Shown here one piece after another: positions 7,107 to 15,877 of a stretch of 64,000 bases of DNA; within the stretch, counting starts at the first letter, position 1, and every line of letters begins with the position of its first letter. Below the pieces are notes generated by a model, which was not told the DNA's origin, ran no database searches, and saw only the letters and a program-made list of their open reading frames with translations. A program made the position numbers and the translations under genes. This stretch comes from Gemmatimonadota bacterium (lineage in GTDB: Bacteria; Gemmatimonadota; Gemmatimonadetes; Gemmatimonadales; Gemmatimonadaceae). The stretch lies in contig JAJTGR010000059.1 of NCBI GenBank assembly GCA_021299375.1, positions 1 through 64,000 on the forward strand, read 5' to 3'.

Positions 7107-8648
7107 ATGACTTCCCCGCGTCGTCGCACGATCCCGATGACTTCCGAGTTGCCTGTGGGCCTTGGTCCGCTTCTCGAACTGATGGCCGGCGCTCCTGATA
7201 CCGCCAGCGGGGTGTCCCGTGTGCTGGCGGCCCTTGGCGCGCAGTTGGAAGCCGACCGACTGGCGTTGGAGTATGCCGACCGTGGGATGGCGCCCGCGGT
7301 CTGGCGTCCTGCGCTTCCGGCGAGGGTGAGTGAGCGGCCCTTCCAGGTGCCGGTGCGGGCCAATGGCACGGGGCTTGGCACGTTGGTGGTGCATCGGGAG
7401 CACCCGCTCCTGCCAGACGAAGCCGCGCTCGTCCGCGCGACGGCGGACCTGCTGGCGGTCGGGGTGGCACGCCACGGGCACCTCCAGCGACTCGAGGCCG
7501 AACTCACGGCCCGGGTGCGCGAATTGGCGGAGCAGCGGGCATTCATGGAGTGCATCGTCGATTCGCTGCCGGTGGGGCTGTACGTGGTCGACCGCGACTA
7601 CCGGATCCACGCCTGGAATCACAAGCGGGAGACCGGCCTGCAGGGGGTGGCCCGGACGGATGCGGTGGGACGTTCGATCTTCGACATTCTGCATCGGCAG
7701 CCCGCCGCACTGCTCAAGCGGGAGTTCGACGAGGTGTTCGCCTCGGGCCGCCTGCAGCAGTTTCAGATGGAGTCCAGGGCGTTCGGGGAAACGCGGTCGT
7801 TTCGCATCTCGAAGATTCCCATGCGCCTCGGGGGCGGTCGGGTGACGCACGTGATCACCATCGGGGAGGACATCACCGACTGGAAGGCGGCGCTCGATCG
7901 GACGGCTCAGGCCGAGAAGCTGGCCGCACTGGGGCAGCTCGCGGCCGGGGTCATGCACGAGATCAACAATCCACTGGCGACGATCGCCGCCTGCGCCGAG
8001 GCGCTGTCCATGCAGCAGGAGCTGGGGGATGCCGGAACGCCACCCGTCGAACTGCTGCGCATCATCGACCTCGAAGTTCAGCGCTGCAAGAAGATCGTCA
8101 ATGGTCTGCTCGACTTCGCTCGGCCCAAGGCAACCGGTCGGGACCTGTTCGACCTGAACGCCGTGGTGCAGCAGGGGCTGTTCCTCCTCCAGCACCACCC
8201 GCGATTCAAGCGGATCAGCGTGGTGACCGAGCTGGAGTCCACGGCACCGCTGCTCGTGAATGGCGACGCCGACCAGATCGTCCAGGTCCTCATTGCCCTG
8301 GCCATGAATGCGCTCGACGCCACGCCGGAGAACGCGCGCGTGCTGATTCGCACGCGCGCCGTCACCGACCCGGAGGCTCCGTCCCGGGCGCTGCTCGAGG
8401 TGGAAGATGAAGGGCCCGGCATCCCGCGAGCCCTGCAGGCCAAGGTGTTCGAGCCGTTTTTCACCACCAAGCCGCCGGGGCAGGGGACGGGCCTCGGGCT
8501 GGCCATCTGCTATGGCATCGTGGCTGACCACGGTGGGGCGCTGGACCTGGTCTCGCCGGAGGGCCAAGGCGCCACCTTCCGCGTCTCCCTGCCGATGTCC
8601 ACCACGGCTGGCATGCCGCCGGCTGTCACGTCCGAGGTGCAGGCATGA
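7107..8648 (+). CDS. PAS-domain sensor histidine kinase (NtrB-like)
   Basis: This 513-residue soluble kinase has no membrane segments. A GAF-like N-terminal region (about 15-125) is followed by a short coiled linker, a PAS domain (about 145-260) and HisKA with the phospho-acceptor His284 in GVMHEINNPLA. The C-terminal ATPase domain carries the N-box around NALDA, the G1 DEGPGIP and the G2 GTGLGLAICYGI. The His-box type HEINNPL is that of NtrB-class kinases. The stop overlaps the start of an NtrC-class regulator by four bases (ATGA), so the two form a cognate pair. A second in-frame ATG at 7137 could be the true start. Confidence 0.9.
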   Translation: MTSPRRRTIPMTSELPVGLGPLLELMAGAPDTASGVSRVLAALGAQLEADRLALEYADRGMAPAVWRPALPARVSERPFQVPVRANGTGLGTLVVHREHPLLPDEAALVRATADLLAVGVARHGHLQRLEAELTARVRELAEQRAFMECIVDSLPVGLYVVDRDYRIHAWNHKRETGLQGVARTDAVGRSIFDILHRQPAALLKREFDEVFASGRLQQFQMESRAFGETRSFRISKIPMRLGGGRVTHVITIGEDITDWKAALDRTAQAEKLAALGQLAAGVMHEINNPLATIAACAEALSMQQELGDAGTPPVELLRIIDLEVQRCKKIVNGLLDFARPKATGRDLFDLNAVVQQGLFLLQHHPRFKRISVVTELESTAPLLVNGDADQIVQVLIALAMNALDATPENARVLIRTRAVTDPEAPSRALLEVEDEGPGIPRALQAKVFEPFFTTKPPGQGTGLGLAICYGIVADHGGALDLVSPEGQGATFRVSLPMSTTAGMPPAVTSEVQA

Positions 8649-10051
8649 CGGTACCGACGCTCACGCCAGCCTCCACGCGCGCGGTCGACGGCGGCTCGCC
8701 CATCCGGCTCCTGATCGCCGAGGATGAGGCACATCTGGGCACCATCCTCGAGCAGTTCATGACGGCCCGGGGCTTCGCGGTGCGCATGGTGCGTGACGGG
8801 CGCACGGCGCTCGAGCTGTTGCGGAGCGAGGCGTTCGACGTGGCCCTGCTGGACGTCGTGATGCCCGAGATCGATGGACTGGAAGTGTTGCGGCTCATCC
8901 GGGAGGAGCCGCTCCCGCCGGAGATCATCGTGATCACCGGCAACGGTACGATCGAGACGGCCATTGCAGCGCTCAAGCTGGGGGCCTATGACTTTCTGTC
9001 CAAGCCGTACCGGATGGCAGAGATCGAAGTGCTGGTGCGCCGGGCGTGGGAGAAGCGCATGCTGGCGCGCGACAATCTGCTCCTCAAGTCACGCCTGCAC
9101 CGCTCGACACCGGCACCGCACTTCCTGACGCAGTTCGCGCCCTTGCGCGCGGTCCTGTCGATGCTCGAGAAGGTGGCACCGAGTGCTTCGCCGGTGCTGA
9201 TCAGCGGCGAGTCGGGCACGGGCAAGGACCTGGTGGCGCGGCTGCTGCACGCACACGGGGAGCATGCGGACGGCCCGTTCATCGACATCAACTGTGCCGC
9301 GCTCGCCGAGTCGGTCCTCGAGATGGAGCTGTTCGGGGTGGAGAAGGGGGCGTTTCCCGGGGCCGAGCAGCGCAAGGTGGGGCTCTTCGAGATGGCGGCG
9401 GGAGGCACGCTGTACCTCGACAACATCGGCGATCTGGCGCTCAAGCTGCAGGGGAAACTGCTCCGCGCGCTGGAAACCGGGAGCTTCTTCCGGGTGGGCG
9501 GGACCCAGAAGGTCGAGGTCGAGGTGCGCGTGATCGCGTCGTCGACGCGGGATCTCAGCCGCATGGTGCAGGCGGGGACGTTCCGCGACGATCTGCTGCA
9601 TCGCATCAACACCATCCGGATTGCGCTGCCGCCGCTGCGCGATCGCCTGGTGGATGTGCTGCCGTTGGCGGAGCACTTCCTGGCCCAGTTCCGTCGTGGG
9701 CCGGTCCTGCGGCTCAGCGACGACGCAGCCGGGGTGCTGGAGCGCTATCGGTGGCCCGGCAATGTGCGCGAACTGCGCAACGTGATGGAGCGGGCGGCAC
9801 TGTTGGCCACGGACGGGGTGGTGCACGCGCGCGACCTGCCGCTGGGGGCCGAGATCGGGGCCGGGGCGCGGCCGACGCCGATGCAGGTGCTCTCGCTGGG
9901 CGAGCTCGAACGGAAGCACATCGCGGACGTGCTGGAGCGCACGAATTGGCACCAGGGCAAGGCCGCGGAGATGCTGGGCATTTCCCCCAAGACGCTGTAT
10001 CGCAAGATCCGGGAGTACGGCTTCACGCGTCCCGCCGGGCGGGGCGCGTGA
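8645..10051 (+). CDS. NtrC-family response regulator with degenerate sigma-54 loop
   Basis: The 468 residues hold a receiver domain (about 20-135, phospho-acceptor Asp70, conserved Lys120), an AAA+ domain (about 155-400) and a C-terminal Fis-type helix-turn-helix (about 418-458). Walker A is GESGTGKD (188-195). The loop that normally reads GAFTGA, and contacts sigma-54, reads GAFPGA (235-240). Walker B reads TLYLDN where LDE is usual, so the catalytic Glu is Asn (260). These changes suggest it may not open sigma-54 promoters in the usual way; some NtrC proteins lacking GAFTGA act with sigma-70. It is coupled to the upstream kinase. Confidence 0.88.
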   Translation: MTVPTLTPASTRAVDGGSPIRLLIAEDEAHLGTILEQFMTARGFAVRMVRDGRTALELLRSEAFDVALLDVVMPEIDGLEVLRLIREEPLPPEIIVITGNGTIETAIAALKLGAYDFLSKPYRMAEIEVLVRRAWEKRMLARDNLLLKSRLHRSTPAPHFLTQFAPLRAVLSMLEKVAPSASPVLISGESGTGKDLVARLLHAHGEHADGPFIDINCAALAESVLEMELFGVEKGAFPGAEQRKVGLFEMAAGGTLYLDNIGDLALKLQGKLLRALETGSFFRVGGTQKVEVEVRVIASSTRDLSRMVQAGTFRDDLLHRINTIRIALPPLRDRLVDVLPLAEHFLAQFRRGPVLRLSDDAAGVLERYRWPGNVRELRNVMERAALLATDGVVHARDLPLGAEIGAGARPTPMQVLSLGELERKHIADVLERTNWHQGKAAEMLGISPKTLYRKIREYGFTRPAGRGA

Positions 10052-10085
10052 GCGCCGCGCGCCGCGGGGCCGGGGGGAGGGCACG

Positions 10086-10754
10086 GTGAAGATCCTGGTC
10101 ATCGAAGACGATCCGACCGTGGGCGAGTTCGTGCGCCGCGGCCTCGAAGAGCAGCGCTGGCAGACGGACTTGTGCAACAACGGTCTCGAGGGGGAGCGAC
10201 TGGCGCTCTCCCAGCCGTACGACCTGGTGGTGCTGGACATGCGCCTCCCCGGACGCAATGGGTTGGATGTGTTGCGCACCCTGCGCGCGCGGGGGTTCGA
10301 GCGGCCGGTGCTCGTGCTGACGGCCCAGGATGCCGTGGACGCGAAGGTGGAGACGCTCCGTGCCGGTGCCGATGACTATGTCACCAAGCCGTTCGCCTTC
10401 GAGGAACTGCTGGCGCGTGTGGAGGCCTTGCTGCGCCGGCCGCGGGCCCTGGCGTCGCCGTTGTTGCGGGTGGGCGACCTGGAACTCGACCAGGGAACGC
10501 GCGAGGTGCGGCGGGCCGAGGAGCTGATCGAGTTGACGCCGAAGGAGTTCGCCGTGCTCGAGTATCTCATGCGTCACGCAGGCCGGGTGATGAGCCGCAC
10601 GCTGATCACCGAGTATGCGTGGGGCTACCACTTCGATCCGGGCACGAACATCGTCGACGTGGTGATCAATCACTTGCGGAAGAAGATCGACGCGAAGTTC
10701 GAGAAGAAGCTGATCACCACGGTGCGTGGCGTCGGCTACATGGTCCGCGGGTAG
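10086..10754 (+). CDS. OmpR/PhoB-family response regulator
   Basis: This 222-residue DNA-binding response regulator has a receiver domain at about 1-115, with acidic pocket EDD at 7-9, phospho-acceptor Asp51 and Lys in DDYVTKPF. A winged-helix effector domain at about 125-222 reads ELTPKEFAVLEYLM, then VVINHLRKKID and TVRGVGYMV. A GTG start at 10086 is preceded by GGGGGAGGG. Its kinase partner follows after nine bases. TAA(T/C)C repeats with 11-bp spacing, the spacing favoured by this family, lie upstream of the TonB gene at 12416, a plausible target. Confidence 0.93.
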   Translation: MKILVIEDDPTVGEFVRRGLEEQRWQTDLCNNGLEGERLALSQPYDLVVLDMRLPGRNGLDVLRTLRARGFERPVLVLTAQDAVDAKVETLRAGADDYVTKPFAFEELLARVEALLRRPRALASPLLRVGDLELDQGTREVRRAEELIELTPKEFAVLEYLMRHAGRVMSRTLITEYAWGYHFDPGTNIVDVVINHLRKKIDAKFEKKLITTVRGVGYMVRG

Positions 10755-10763
10755 CGCCCGCGC

Positions 10764-12299
10764 GTGGCGATGCGCTCCATCCGCACCCGGCTGACGATTG
10801 CCTGGACGACCGCGACCATCGGGACGCTGTTCCTGTTCAGCGTCACCCTGCTGGCGGTGCGTCGCGAGATGGCGCTGCGTGCACTCGTGGACAAGGTGCA
10901 GGTCGAGGCGGATCGGGTGGTGAGCACGATCGATGTCGCGCGCAAGACCGGGCCGGAGCCGGTGGTGGCGCAGAACGACCCGTTGGCGGGACCGACCGTC
11001 GGCGCACGCCTGCAGGCCTTTCTCGGGCTGCTGGAGGGGTACGTGCTGATGCAGGACAGCACGGGGTACGACATCTATGCCTCGCCCGCCGTGCAGGCGC
11101 TGTCCACCTCGGATCGCGACCTGTTCAGCAACGCGGCGCGCCGATCAACGCCGGGACCGACCACCACCCGGGTCGCGCTCTTCAACGACGACGTGCGCCT
11201 GGCCACGCGGGAGGTGACGCTCAGCGCCACGGCACGCTACCGGGTGTACTTCGCACTGAGCAGCGCGGACATCTCCCTCACGCCGCCCGCGCTGGTGGGG
11301 ACGATGCTCGTGATCACGCCGTTCCTGCTCCTGCTGTCGATCGCGTTCGCGTACGTCATCGCCGGGCGCGCCTTCCGCCCCATCGACCGCATCATCGACC
11401 AGGTCGAGGCCATTACCGACGGGCGCTCGCTGCACCGCCGGCTGGCGATCGGGGCCGCGGGGGAGGAGCTGGCGCGCCTGTCGGCCACGCTCAATGCGTT
11501 CATCGAGCGCATCGAGATCTCGTTCGGTGCCTTGCGGCGCTTCACGGCCGACGCGAGTCATGAGCTCAAGACGCCGCTGGCCGTCATGCGGGCCGACGTC
11601 GAACGGGCCATCTCGCCGCACGCATCCGACATCGAACGGGCGGAGGCGCTCGAGGAGGCGCTGCAGCAGCTCACCCGCATGGCCGACCTTGTCGACTCGT
11701 TGCTCACGCTGGCGCGCGCCGACGAAGGGCGCTTCGACCTGTTTCGCGAGCCCATCGAGCTGGGGCCGCTCACGCGTGAGGTGATCGAGACGGCCCGCCT
11801 GCTGGGTGAGGAGGCCGGGCTCACCATCGACGTGCCGCAGCTCGACAATGCGGAGGTGCTCGGGGACCTCACCCGGCTGCGGCAGCTGTTCCTCAACCTG
11901 GTCACGAACGCCATCAAGTACACGCCGCGCGGCGGGAGCGTGGAGATCACGGTGGTGCGCGAAGCGACGCTGGTGCGCGTCGCGGTCAAGGACACCGGTA
12001 TCGGCATCGCCGCCGCCGACCTGCCGTATGTGTTCGAGCGCTTCTGGCGGGCCGACCGGGTCCGGTCGCGGGCGACCGAGCGCGGCGGGTTTGGGCTCGG
12101 GCTCGCCATTTCGCAGTGGATTGCCCAGGCGCACGGCGGGACGCTCGAGGTCCAGTCGCGCCTGGGGCGGGGCAGCACGTTCACCGTGACGCTGCCGCTG
12201 GCCGGCGCGCCCGGATCGGGGATGACCGGGGAGTACCAGTCGGTGGTCAATACCGCCGATGGGGCCGCCGACCTGCATGGAATGCTAACCCCGGATTAA
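10764..12299 (+). CDS. membrane sensor histidine kinase with HAMP
   Basis: This 511-residue partner of the OmpR-type regulator has membrane segments at about 10-32 and 173-195 flanking a periplasmic sensor region of about 140 residues. A HAMP-like linker (about 196-250) follows, then HisKA with His266 in [12 protein letters not shown]. The HATPase domain has NAIKYT, DTGIGI and GFGLGLAIS. Translation starts at GTG 10764 or ATG 10770. The stop codon lies inside an 11-bp-period repeat array that precedes the TonB system, so kinase and TonB genes are packed tightly. Confidence 0.9.
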   Translation: MAMRSIRTRLTIAWTTATIGTLFLFSVTLLAVRREMALRALVDKVQVEADRVVSTIDVARKTGPEPVVAQNDPLAGPTVGARLQAFLGLLEGYVLMQDSTGYDIYASPAVQALSTSDRDLFSNAARRSTPGPTTTRVALFNDDVRLATREVTLSATARYRVYFALSSADISLTPPALVGTMLVITPFLLLLSIAFAYVIAGRAFRPIDRIIDQVEAITDGRSLHRRLAIGAAGEELARLSATLNAFIERIEISFGALRRFTADASHELKTPLAVMRADVERAISPHASDIERAEALEEALQQLTRMADLVDSLLTLARADEGRFDLFREPIELGPLTREVIETARLLGEEAGLTIDVPQLDNAEVLGDLTRLRQLFLNLVTNAIKYTPRGGSVEITVVREATLVRVAVKDTGIGIAAADLPYVFERFWRADRVRSRATERGGFGLGLAISQWIAQAHGGTLEVQSRLGRGSTFTVTLPLAGAPGSGMTGEYQSVVNTADGAADLHGMLTPD

Positions 12300-12312
12300 T
12301 CCGATCCTAATC
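12286..12312 (+). promoter_or_regulatory. three TAA(T/C)C repeats with 11-bp period
   Basis: TAACC (12286-12290), TAATC (12297-12301) and TAATC (12308-12312) are exactly 11 bases apart, just upstream of a promoter (12322-12349). A 12-bp palindrome CGGATTAATCCG (12292-12303) overlaps them. One helical turn between direct repeats is the usual layout of OmpR/PhoB-family sites. Binding by the regulator at 10086 is inference. Confidence 0.55.
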
Positions 12313-12321
12313 TTCTCTCCA

Positions 12322-12349
12322 TTGCCGGATCATGCTGGGGGCGTAGAAT
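12322..12349 (+). promoter_or_regulatory. promoter of the TonB-ExbBD operon
   Basis: TTGCCG (12322-12327), a 16-base spacer and TAGAAT (12344-12349) form a sigma-70-type promoter, about 67 bases ahead of the TonB-family start at 12416. Confidence 0.55.
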
Positions 12350-12415
12350 CGCGGTGTCAGCCCCGGATAGCCCGTCCGGGTGCGACGTAGCCAGCCCGTA
12401 CCCCGGACAAGCGAG

Positions 12416-13132
12416 ATGTTCAACAACCTGCTTGAATCGAAGGCGAAGAAGCAGAAGCGCTTGGGTGGGTCCGTCACCTCCATCGTGGTCCACACGGCCG
12501 TCGTTGCCGCGCTCGTCATCGTGACGAAGAACGCGGGCATCGTGAACGAGAAGCCGAAGGAAGAGAAGGTGGACTTCGTCGAGGTGAAGAAGGACGAGCC
12601 CAAGCCGCCCGAGCCGGAGAAGGCCCCGCCGCCGCCCGACGCGGTGGCCGCGCCGCCCCCGCCAAAGGGCTTCCAGGTGCTCTCGGCTCCCATCGAGATC
12701 CCGAACGTCATCCCCGAGATCGACCTGTCGAAGAAGGTGACCGACGAGGCCGACTTCTCCGGCAAGGGTGTCGCCGGCGGCATCGCGAAAGGGGTCGAAG
12801 GCGGCAAAGGACCGGTCCCGCAGGGCGACCAGCCCTACTTCGACTTCCAGGTCGAAAAGCCCGTCGTGATGGCGCCGGGCGCCCAGGGGCCTGCCTACCC
12901 CGACATGCTCCGCACGGCGGGCATCGAAGGGACCGTGCTCGCGCAGTTCGTGGTCGACACCACGGGGCGCGCCGACATGGGCACCTTCAAGGCGCTCAAG
13001 TCCGACAACGATCTGTTCACGACGTCCGTCAAGAACGCGCTCCAGCGGATGCGCTTCCTCCCCGCCGAGGTGGGGGGCCGCAAGGTGAAGCAGCTCGTGC
13101 AGCAGCCGTTCCAGTTCTCGCTCAACCGCTGA
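12416..13132 (+). CDS. tonB: TonB-family energy transducer
   Basis: Starting at ATG 12416 (MFNNLLESK), the protein has 238 residues: a short cytoplasmic N-terminus with a basic KAKKQKR stretch, one membrane segment (about 19-40), a Pro/Lys/Glu-rich linker spanning the periplasm (repeated EKP, PPEPEKAPPPP) and a TonB C-terminal domain (about 150-238: AYPDMLRTAGIEGTVLAQF). It would pass proton-motive energy from ExbB/ExbD to outer-membrane receptors. It leads an operon with exbB, two exbD genes and a second TonB-like gene. A GTG at 12380 is a less likely start. Confidence 0.88.
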   Translation: MFNNLLESKAKKQKRLGGSVTSIVVHTAVVAALVIVTKNAGIVNEKPKEEKVDFVEVKKDEPKPPEPEKAPPPPDAVAAPPPPKGFQVLSAPIEIPNVIPEIDLSKKVTDEADFSGKGVAGGIAKGVEGGKGPVPQGDQPYFDFQVEKPVVMAPGAQGPAYPDMLRTAGIEGTVLAQFVVDTTGRADMGTFKALKSDNDLFTTSVKNALQRMRFLPAEVGGRKVKQLVQQPFQFSLNR

Positions 13133-13166
13133 GTCCCCACCCTACCGTTTCGCGGAGATCTGTCTC

Positions 13167-13898
13167 ATGAACATGTCGTTGATGGAGCTGTACCACTCGA
13201 TGGGCTGGTTCGCCAAGGGGATCGTGTTCACCCTGCTCGGCATGTCGGCCTTCTCGTTCACGGTGCTCATCCAGAAGTGGTGGTCGATGCGCAAGGCGCA
13301 GGCCGAGACGCGTCGCTTCGCCCCCGAGTTCTCGCAGTTCCTCGAGGAGGACAACCTCAACGAGGCGATCAAGCTGGCCGAAGGCTACAAGAAGTCGCAC
13401 GTTGCCCGGGTGCTCGGTGGCGCGCTGAGCGAGATCCGTCCGCTCATTCAGGACGGCTCGGTCACCGTGGCCGACATCAACTCGGCCGAGCGGGCGGTCG
13501 AGCGTGAAATGCTGATGACGATCGTCGACCTCAAGCGTGGTCTGGGCATCCTCGCCACGGTCGGCGCCACGGCGCCGTTCGTCGGTCTGCTCGGCACGAC
13601 CATGGGTATCGTCAACTCGTTCACCGGCATGGCCACGTCGGGCGCGGGCGGTATCTCCGCCATCGCCGCCGGTGTTGCCGAGGCGCTCATCACGACGGCC
13701 ATCGGTATCGGCGTCGCCATTCCCGCGGTGTGGGCCTTCAACTTCTTCCAGACGAAGATCGACAACCTCACGGCCGAGATGACGTACACGTCGAAGGAAA
13801 TGATCGACTACCTCATCAAGGGCGTGTCGGGGGAGTTCGGCCGCTCGCGCTTCACGCGGGAGTTCAACACGGCCGGACAGCAGTCGATCTCGCAGTAA
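13167..13898 (+). CDS. exbB: ExbB/TolQ/MotA family proton channel protein
   Basis: This 243-residue inner-membrane protein has three membrane segments, at about 15-38, 125-150 and 165-190. The family core around ILATVGATAPFVGLLGTTMGIVNSF (about 126-150) and the glycine-rich ISAIAAGVAEALITTAIGI segment are clear. With ExbD it forms the proton channel that drives TonB, or in the TolQ variant the Tol system. The flanking TonB-like genes favour the Exb assignment. It starts at ATG 13167, 34 bases after tonB. Confidence 0.92.
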   Translation: MNMSLMELYHSMGWFAKGIVFTLLGMSAFSFTVLIQKWWSMRKAQAETRRFAPEFSQFLEEDNLNEAIKLAEGYKKSHVARVLGGALSEIRPLIQDGSVTVADINSAERAVEREMLMTIVDLKRGLGILATVGATAPFVGLLGTTMGIVNSFTGMATSGAGGISAIAAGVAEALITTAIGIGVAIPAVWAFNFFQTKIDNLTAEMTYTSKEMIDYLIKGVSGEFGRSRFTREFNTAGQQSISQ

Positions 13899-13977
13899 GC
13901 CAGTTCTTCACGATCGGTCCGTCGACGGGCGCTCGCTCCGAGCGTCCCGTCGACCGGCTCAACGCAAGGAGTAGCGC

Positions 13978-14442
13978 ATGGGCATGAGCGTAGGCGGCGG
14001 CAGCGGCGTCAAGGCCGAGCCGAACGTCACCCCCATGATCGACGTGATGCTGGTGCTGCTCATCATCTTCATGATCACCATCCCGCAGATCAACGCGGGC
14101 TTCAAGGCGGTCCCACCGGAGGGGCAGAACCTCAAGCCCCACCCGGAAGAAGATGGTGACCAGGTACTCGGTATCGACGATCAGGGGCGGTATTACCTGA
14201 ACAAGCAGCCGGTCCGCAATGAGGATCTCGAGACCCTCGTCAAGGACATCTACGGGAAGGAGCGCGACGACTACATCATGTACGTGAAGGCCCACAAGGA
14301 CCTTCAGTACCTCAAGGTCATCAACGCCCTCGACCTGCTTTCCCGGAGCGGCGTCCGCGTGGCGGCGCTCATCACCGAGCAGACGCCTGGGACGGAGTCA
14401 CTCGTCGAGTCGGATCGCATCAAGCCGGGAGGAAGCCAGTAA
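13978..14442 (+). CDS. exbD: ExbD/TolR family biopolymer transport protein (first copy)
   Basis: This 154-residue protein has one membrane segment at about 18-38. The conserved NVTPMIDVMLVLLIIFM includes the channel Asp (about residue 21), and a periplasmic domain of about 110 residues follows. The ATG at 13978 is preceded by AAGGAGTAG. Its stop overlaps the start of a second, shorter exbD by one base (TAATG). Two different ExbD copies in tandem can form mixed complexes; that is known for other phyla and is inference here. Confidence 0.92.
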   Translation: MGMSVGGGSGVKAEPNVTPMIDVMLVLLIIFMITIPQINAGFKAVPPEGQNLKPHPEEDGDQVLGIDDQGRYYLNKQPVRNEDLETLVKDIYGKERDDYIMYVKAHKDLQYLKVINALDLLSRSGVRVAALITEQTPGTESLVESDRIKPGGSQ

Positions 14443-14849
14443 TGGGTATGTCCGCTGGCGGTGGTGGCAGCAGTCTCAACAACGAGATCAACGTCACTCC
14501 GATGATCGACGTGCTTCTCGTGCTGCTCATCATCTTCATGATGATCATCCCGATGAGCCGGAAGGCCATCGACACGCAGTTGCCCGACCCGAATCCGCAG
14601 CCGGCCCAGCCGAATGTGAATCCGGACCAGATCGTGCTCGAGATCCTGCCGGACGACAAGTACGCGATCAACAAGGAGCCGGTCGAGAAGGCGCAGCTGT
14701 TCACGCGCCTGAAGGCCATCTATGACCCGCGCCCGGAGAAGATCATCTTCGTGAAGGGTGACACGATGACGGTGTATGCGAACGTCATCTGGGCCATGGA
14801 CCAGGCGCGCGGGGCTGGCGTCAAGGTCATCGGTGTCGCGCCCAAGTGA
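14442..14849 (+). CDS. exbD: ExbD/TolR family biopolymer transport protein (second copy)
   Basis: The 135 residues repeat the exbD plan: a short Gly/Ser-rich cytoplasmic start, then NVTPMIDVLLVLLIIFM at about 18-34 with the conserved Asp, then a periplasmic domain ending in GVKVIGVAPK. The periplasmic part is shorter than in the first copy and has a Pro/Asn-rich insert after the membrane segment (LPDPNPQPAQPN). GGAGG lies upstream inside the previous gene. It is translationally coupled to the first copy. Confidence 0.92.
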   Translation: MGMSAGGGGSSLNNEINVTPMIDVLLVLLIIFMMIIPMSRKAIDTQLPDPNPQPAQPNVNPDQIVLEILPDDKYAINKEPVEKAQLFTRLKAIYDPRPEKIIFVKGDTMTVYANVIWAMDQARGAGVKVIGVAPK

Positions 14850-14890
14850 GTAGGTTGGAGGCCTCGACGGGCACCCATTGAGGGCCTCTG

Positions 14891-15814
14891 GTGTTCAATA
14901 CGGCGGGCGAACCCAAACGGGCGCGTCCGCCGTATGTCGTTGTGTCGCCTTCCATTTCCCGCATGGCTGCCTTGCCTCCCAACGCCTCGTCCAACCCGCC
15001 TGCGCCGGCATCGCCGGGCCCGGAGCGTCCCCGCTATCGGCCGCCGATCGGCATTCCCGTCGGCAAACAGCGCCGGGGCGCCAGCTTCGTGCTGGCGGTC
15101 CTGTTGCACGTCCTGATCATCGTGCTGCTGATCGTCCCCTTCACCTCACCGGAGTTGATGCGCGAGGTACTGGGGGCTGGTGGCATCGGCGCGGCCGGAG
15201 GTGGCGGGGGCGGCAATCGGGGAACGGGTGGCCAGATGAAGCAGGAGCGGCTCCAGTTCGTTCGGGTGGCCCCAGCCCCGCCGCCGCCAGCGCCGGTGGT
15301 CCGGCCGCCGGAGATCAAGCCGCTGGTGCCGCCGCCGCCACCACCGCCGCAGCCCAAGCCGACACCGTCGCCGGTACCGCCGTCGCCGGCACCGGCCACC
15401 GATGCCGGCGAAGCCAAGAGCGCGACGCTGGGGACGGGTGGTGGCTCCGGCAACGATGGGAGCGCCGGCAGTGGCCCTGGCAGTGGTGGCGGGGTCGGTT
15501 CCGGCGTTGGCACCGGTCGCGGCAGCAGTGTGGGGCCTGGCACCGGCGGCGGACCGGGAACCGTGTATCCGCCGGCCCCGACCGAGCTCTTCCTTCCGCC
15601 CTTGCCCGTGCCCAACAAGGCCAAGGGCACGATCGTCGTCGTCTTCGACGTCGACTCCACGGGGAAGGTGCTCGACCTGCAGTTCCCGCCCACGAAGGAC
15701 GGATCGTACAACCGCAAGCTGCGCGATGCGCTGGCTGCCATCCGTTTCCGCCCCGCCGTCAACGCGCAGGGGGTACCCATCCGGGCGAAGACCGAGATCA
15801 CCTACTCCCTGTGA
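14891..15814 (+). CDS. second TonB-like protein with Pro-rich and Gly-rich linkers
   Basis: This 307-residue protein (GTG start; ATG at 14963 is an alternative giving 283) has a membrane segment at about 64-84. A glycine-rich tract, a long PPPPP/KP linker and a second Gly/Ser-rich tract follow. The TonB-like C-terminal domain is at about 245-307 (GTIVVVFDVDSTGKVLDLQF, IRFRPAVNAQG). It closes the ExbBD operon, so the cluster has TonB-type proteins at both ends. The two low-complexity tracts are unusual and may set reach through the periplasm. Confidence 0.78.
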   Translation: MFNTAGEPKRARPPYVVVSPSISRMAALPPNASSNPPAPASPGPERPRYRPPIGIPVGKQRRGASFVLAVLLHVLIIVLLIVPFTSPELMREVLGAGGIGAAGGGGGGNRGTGGQMKQERLQFVRVAPAPPPPAPVVRPPEIKPLVPPPPPPPQPKPTPSPVPPSPAPATDAGEAKSATLGTGGGSGNDGSAGSGPGSGGGVGSGVGTGRGSSVGPGTGGGPGTVYPPAPTELFLPPLPVPNKAKGTIVVVFDVDSTGKVLDLQFPPTKDGSYNRKLRDALAAIRFRPAVNAQGVPIRAKTEITYSL

Positions 15815-15877
15815 TCGGTGCAGGGAGGTAGCTTGCGCCTGCGCGCAGCACCCCCTCCCCCCTCTCCCTCCACTCGC

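Noticed and set aside
15300-15360. Short GCC-rich repeats as a possible repeat element
   Set aside because: They code the poly-proline linker of the TonB-like protein.
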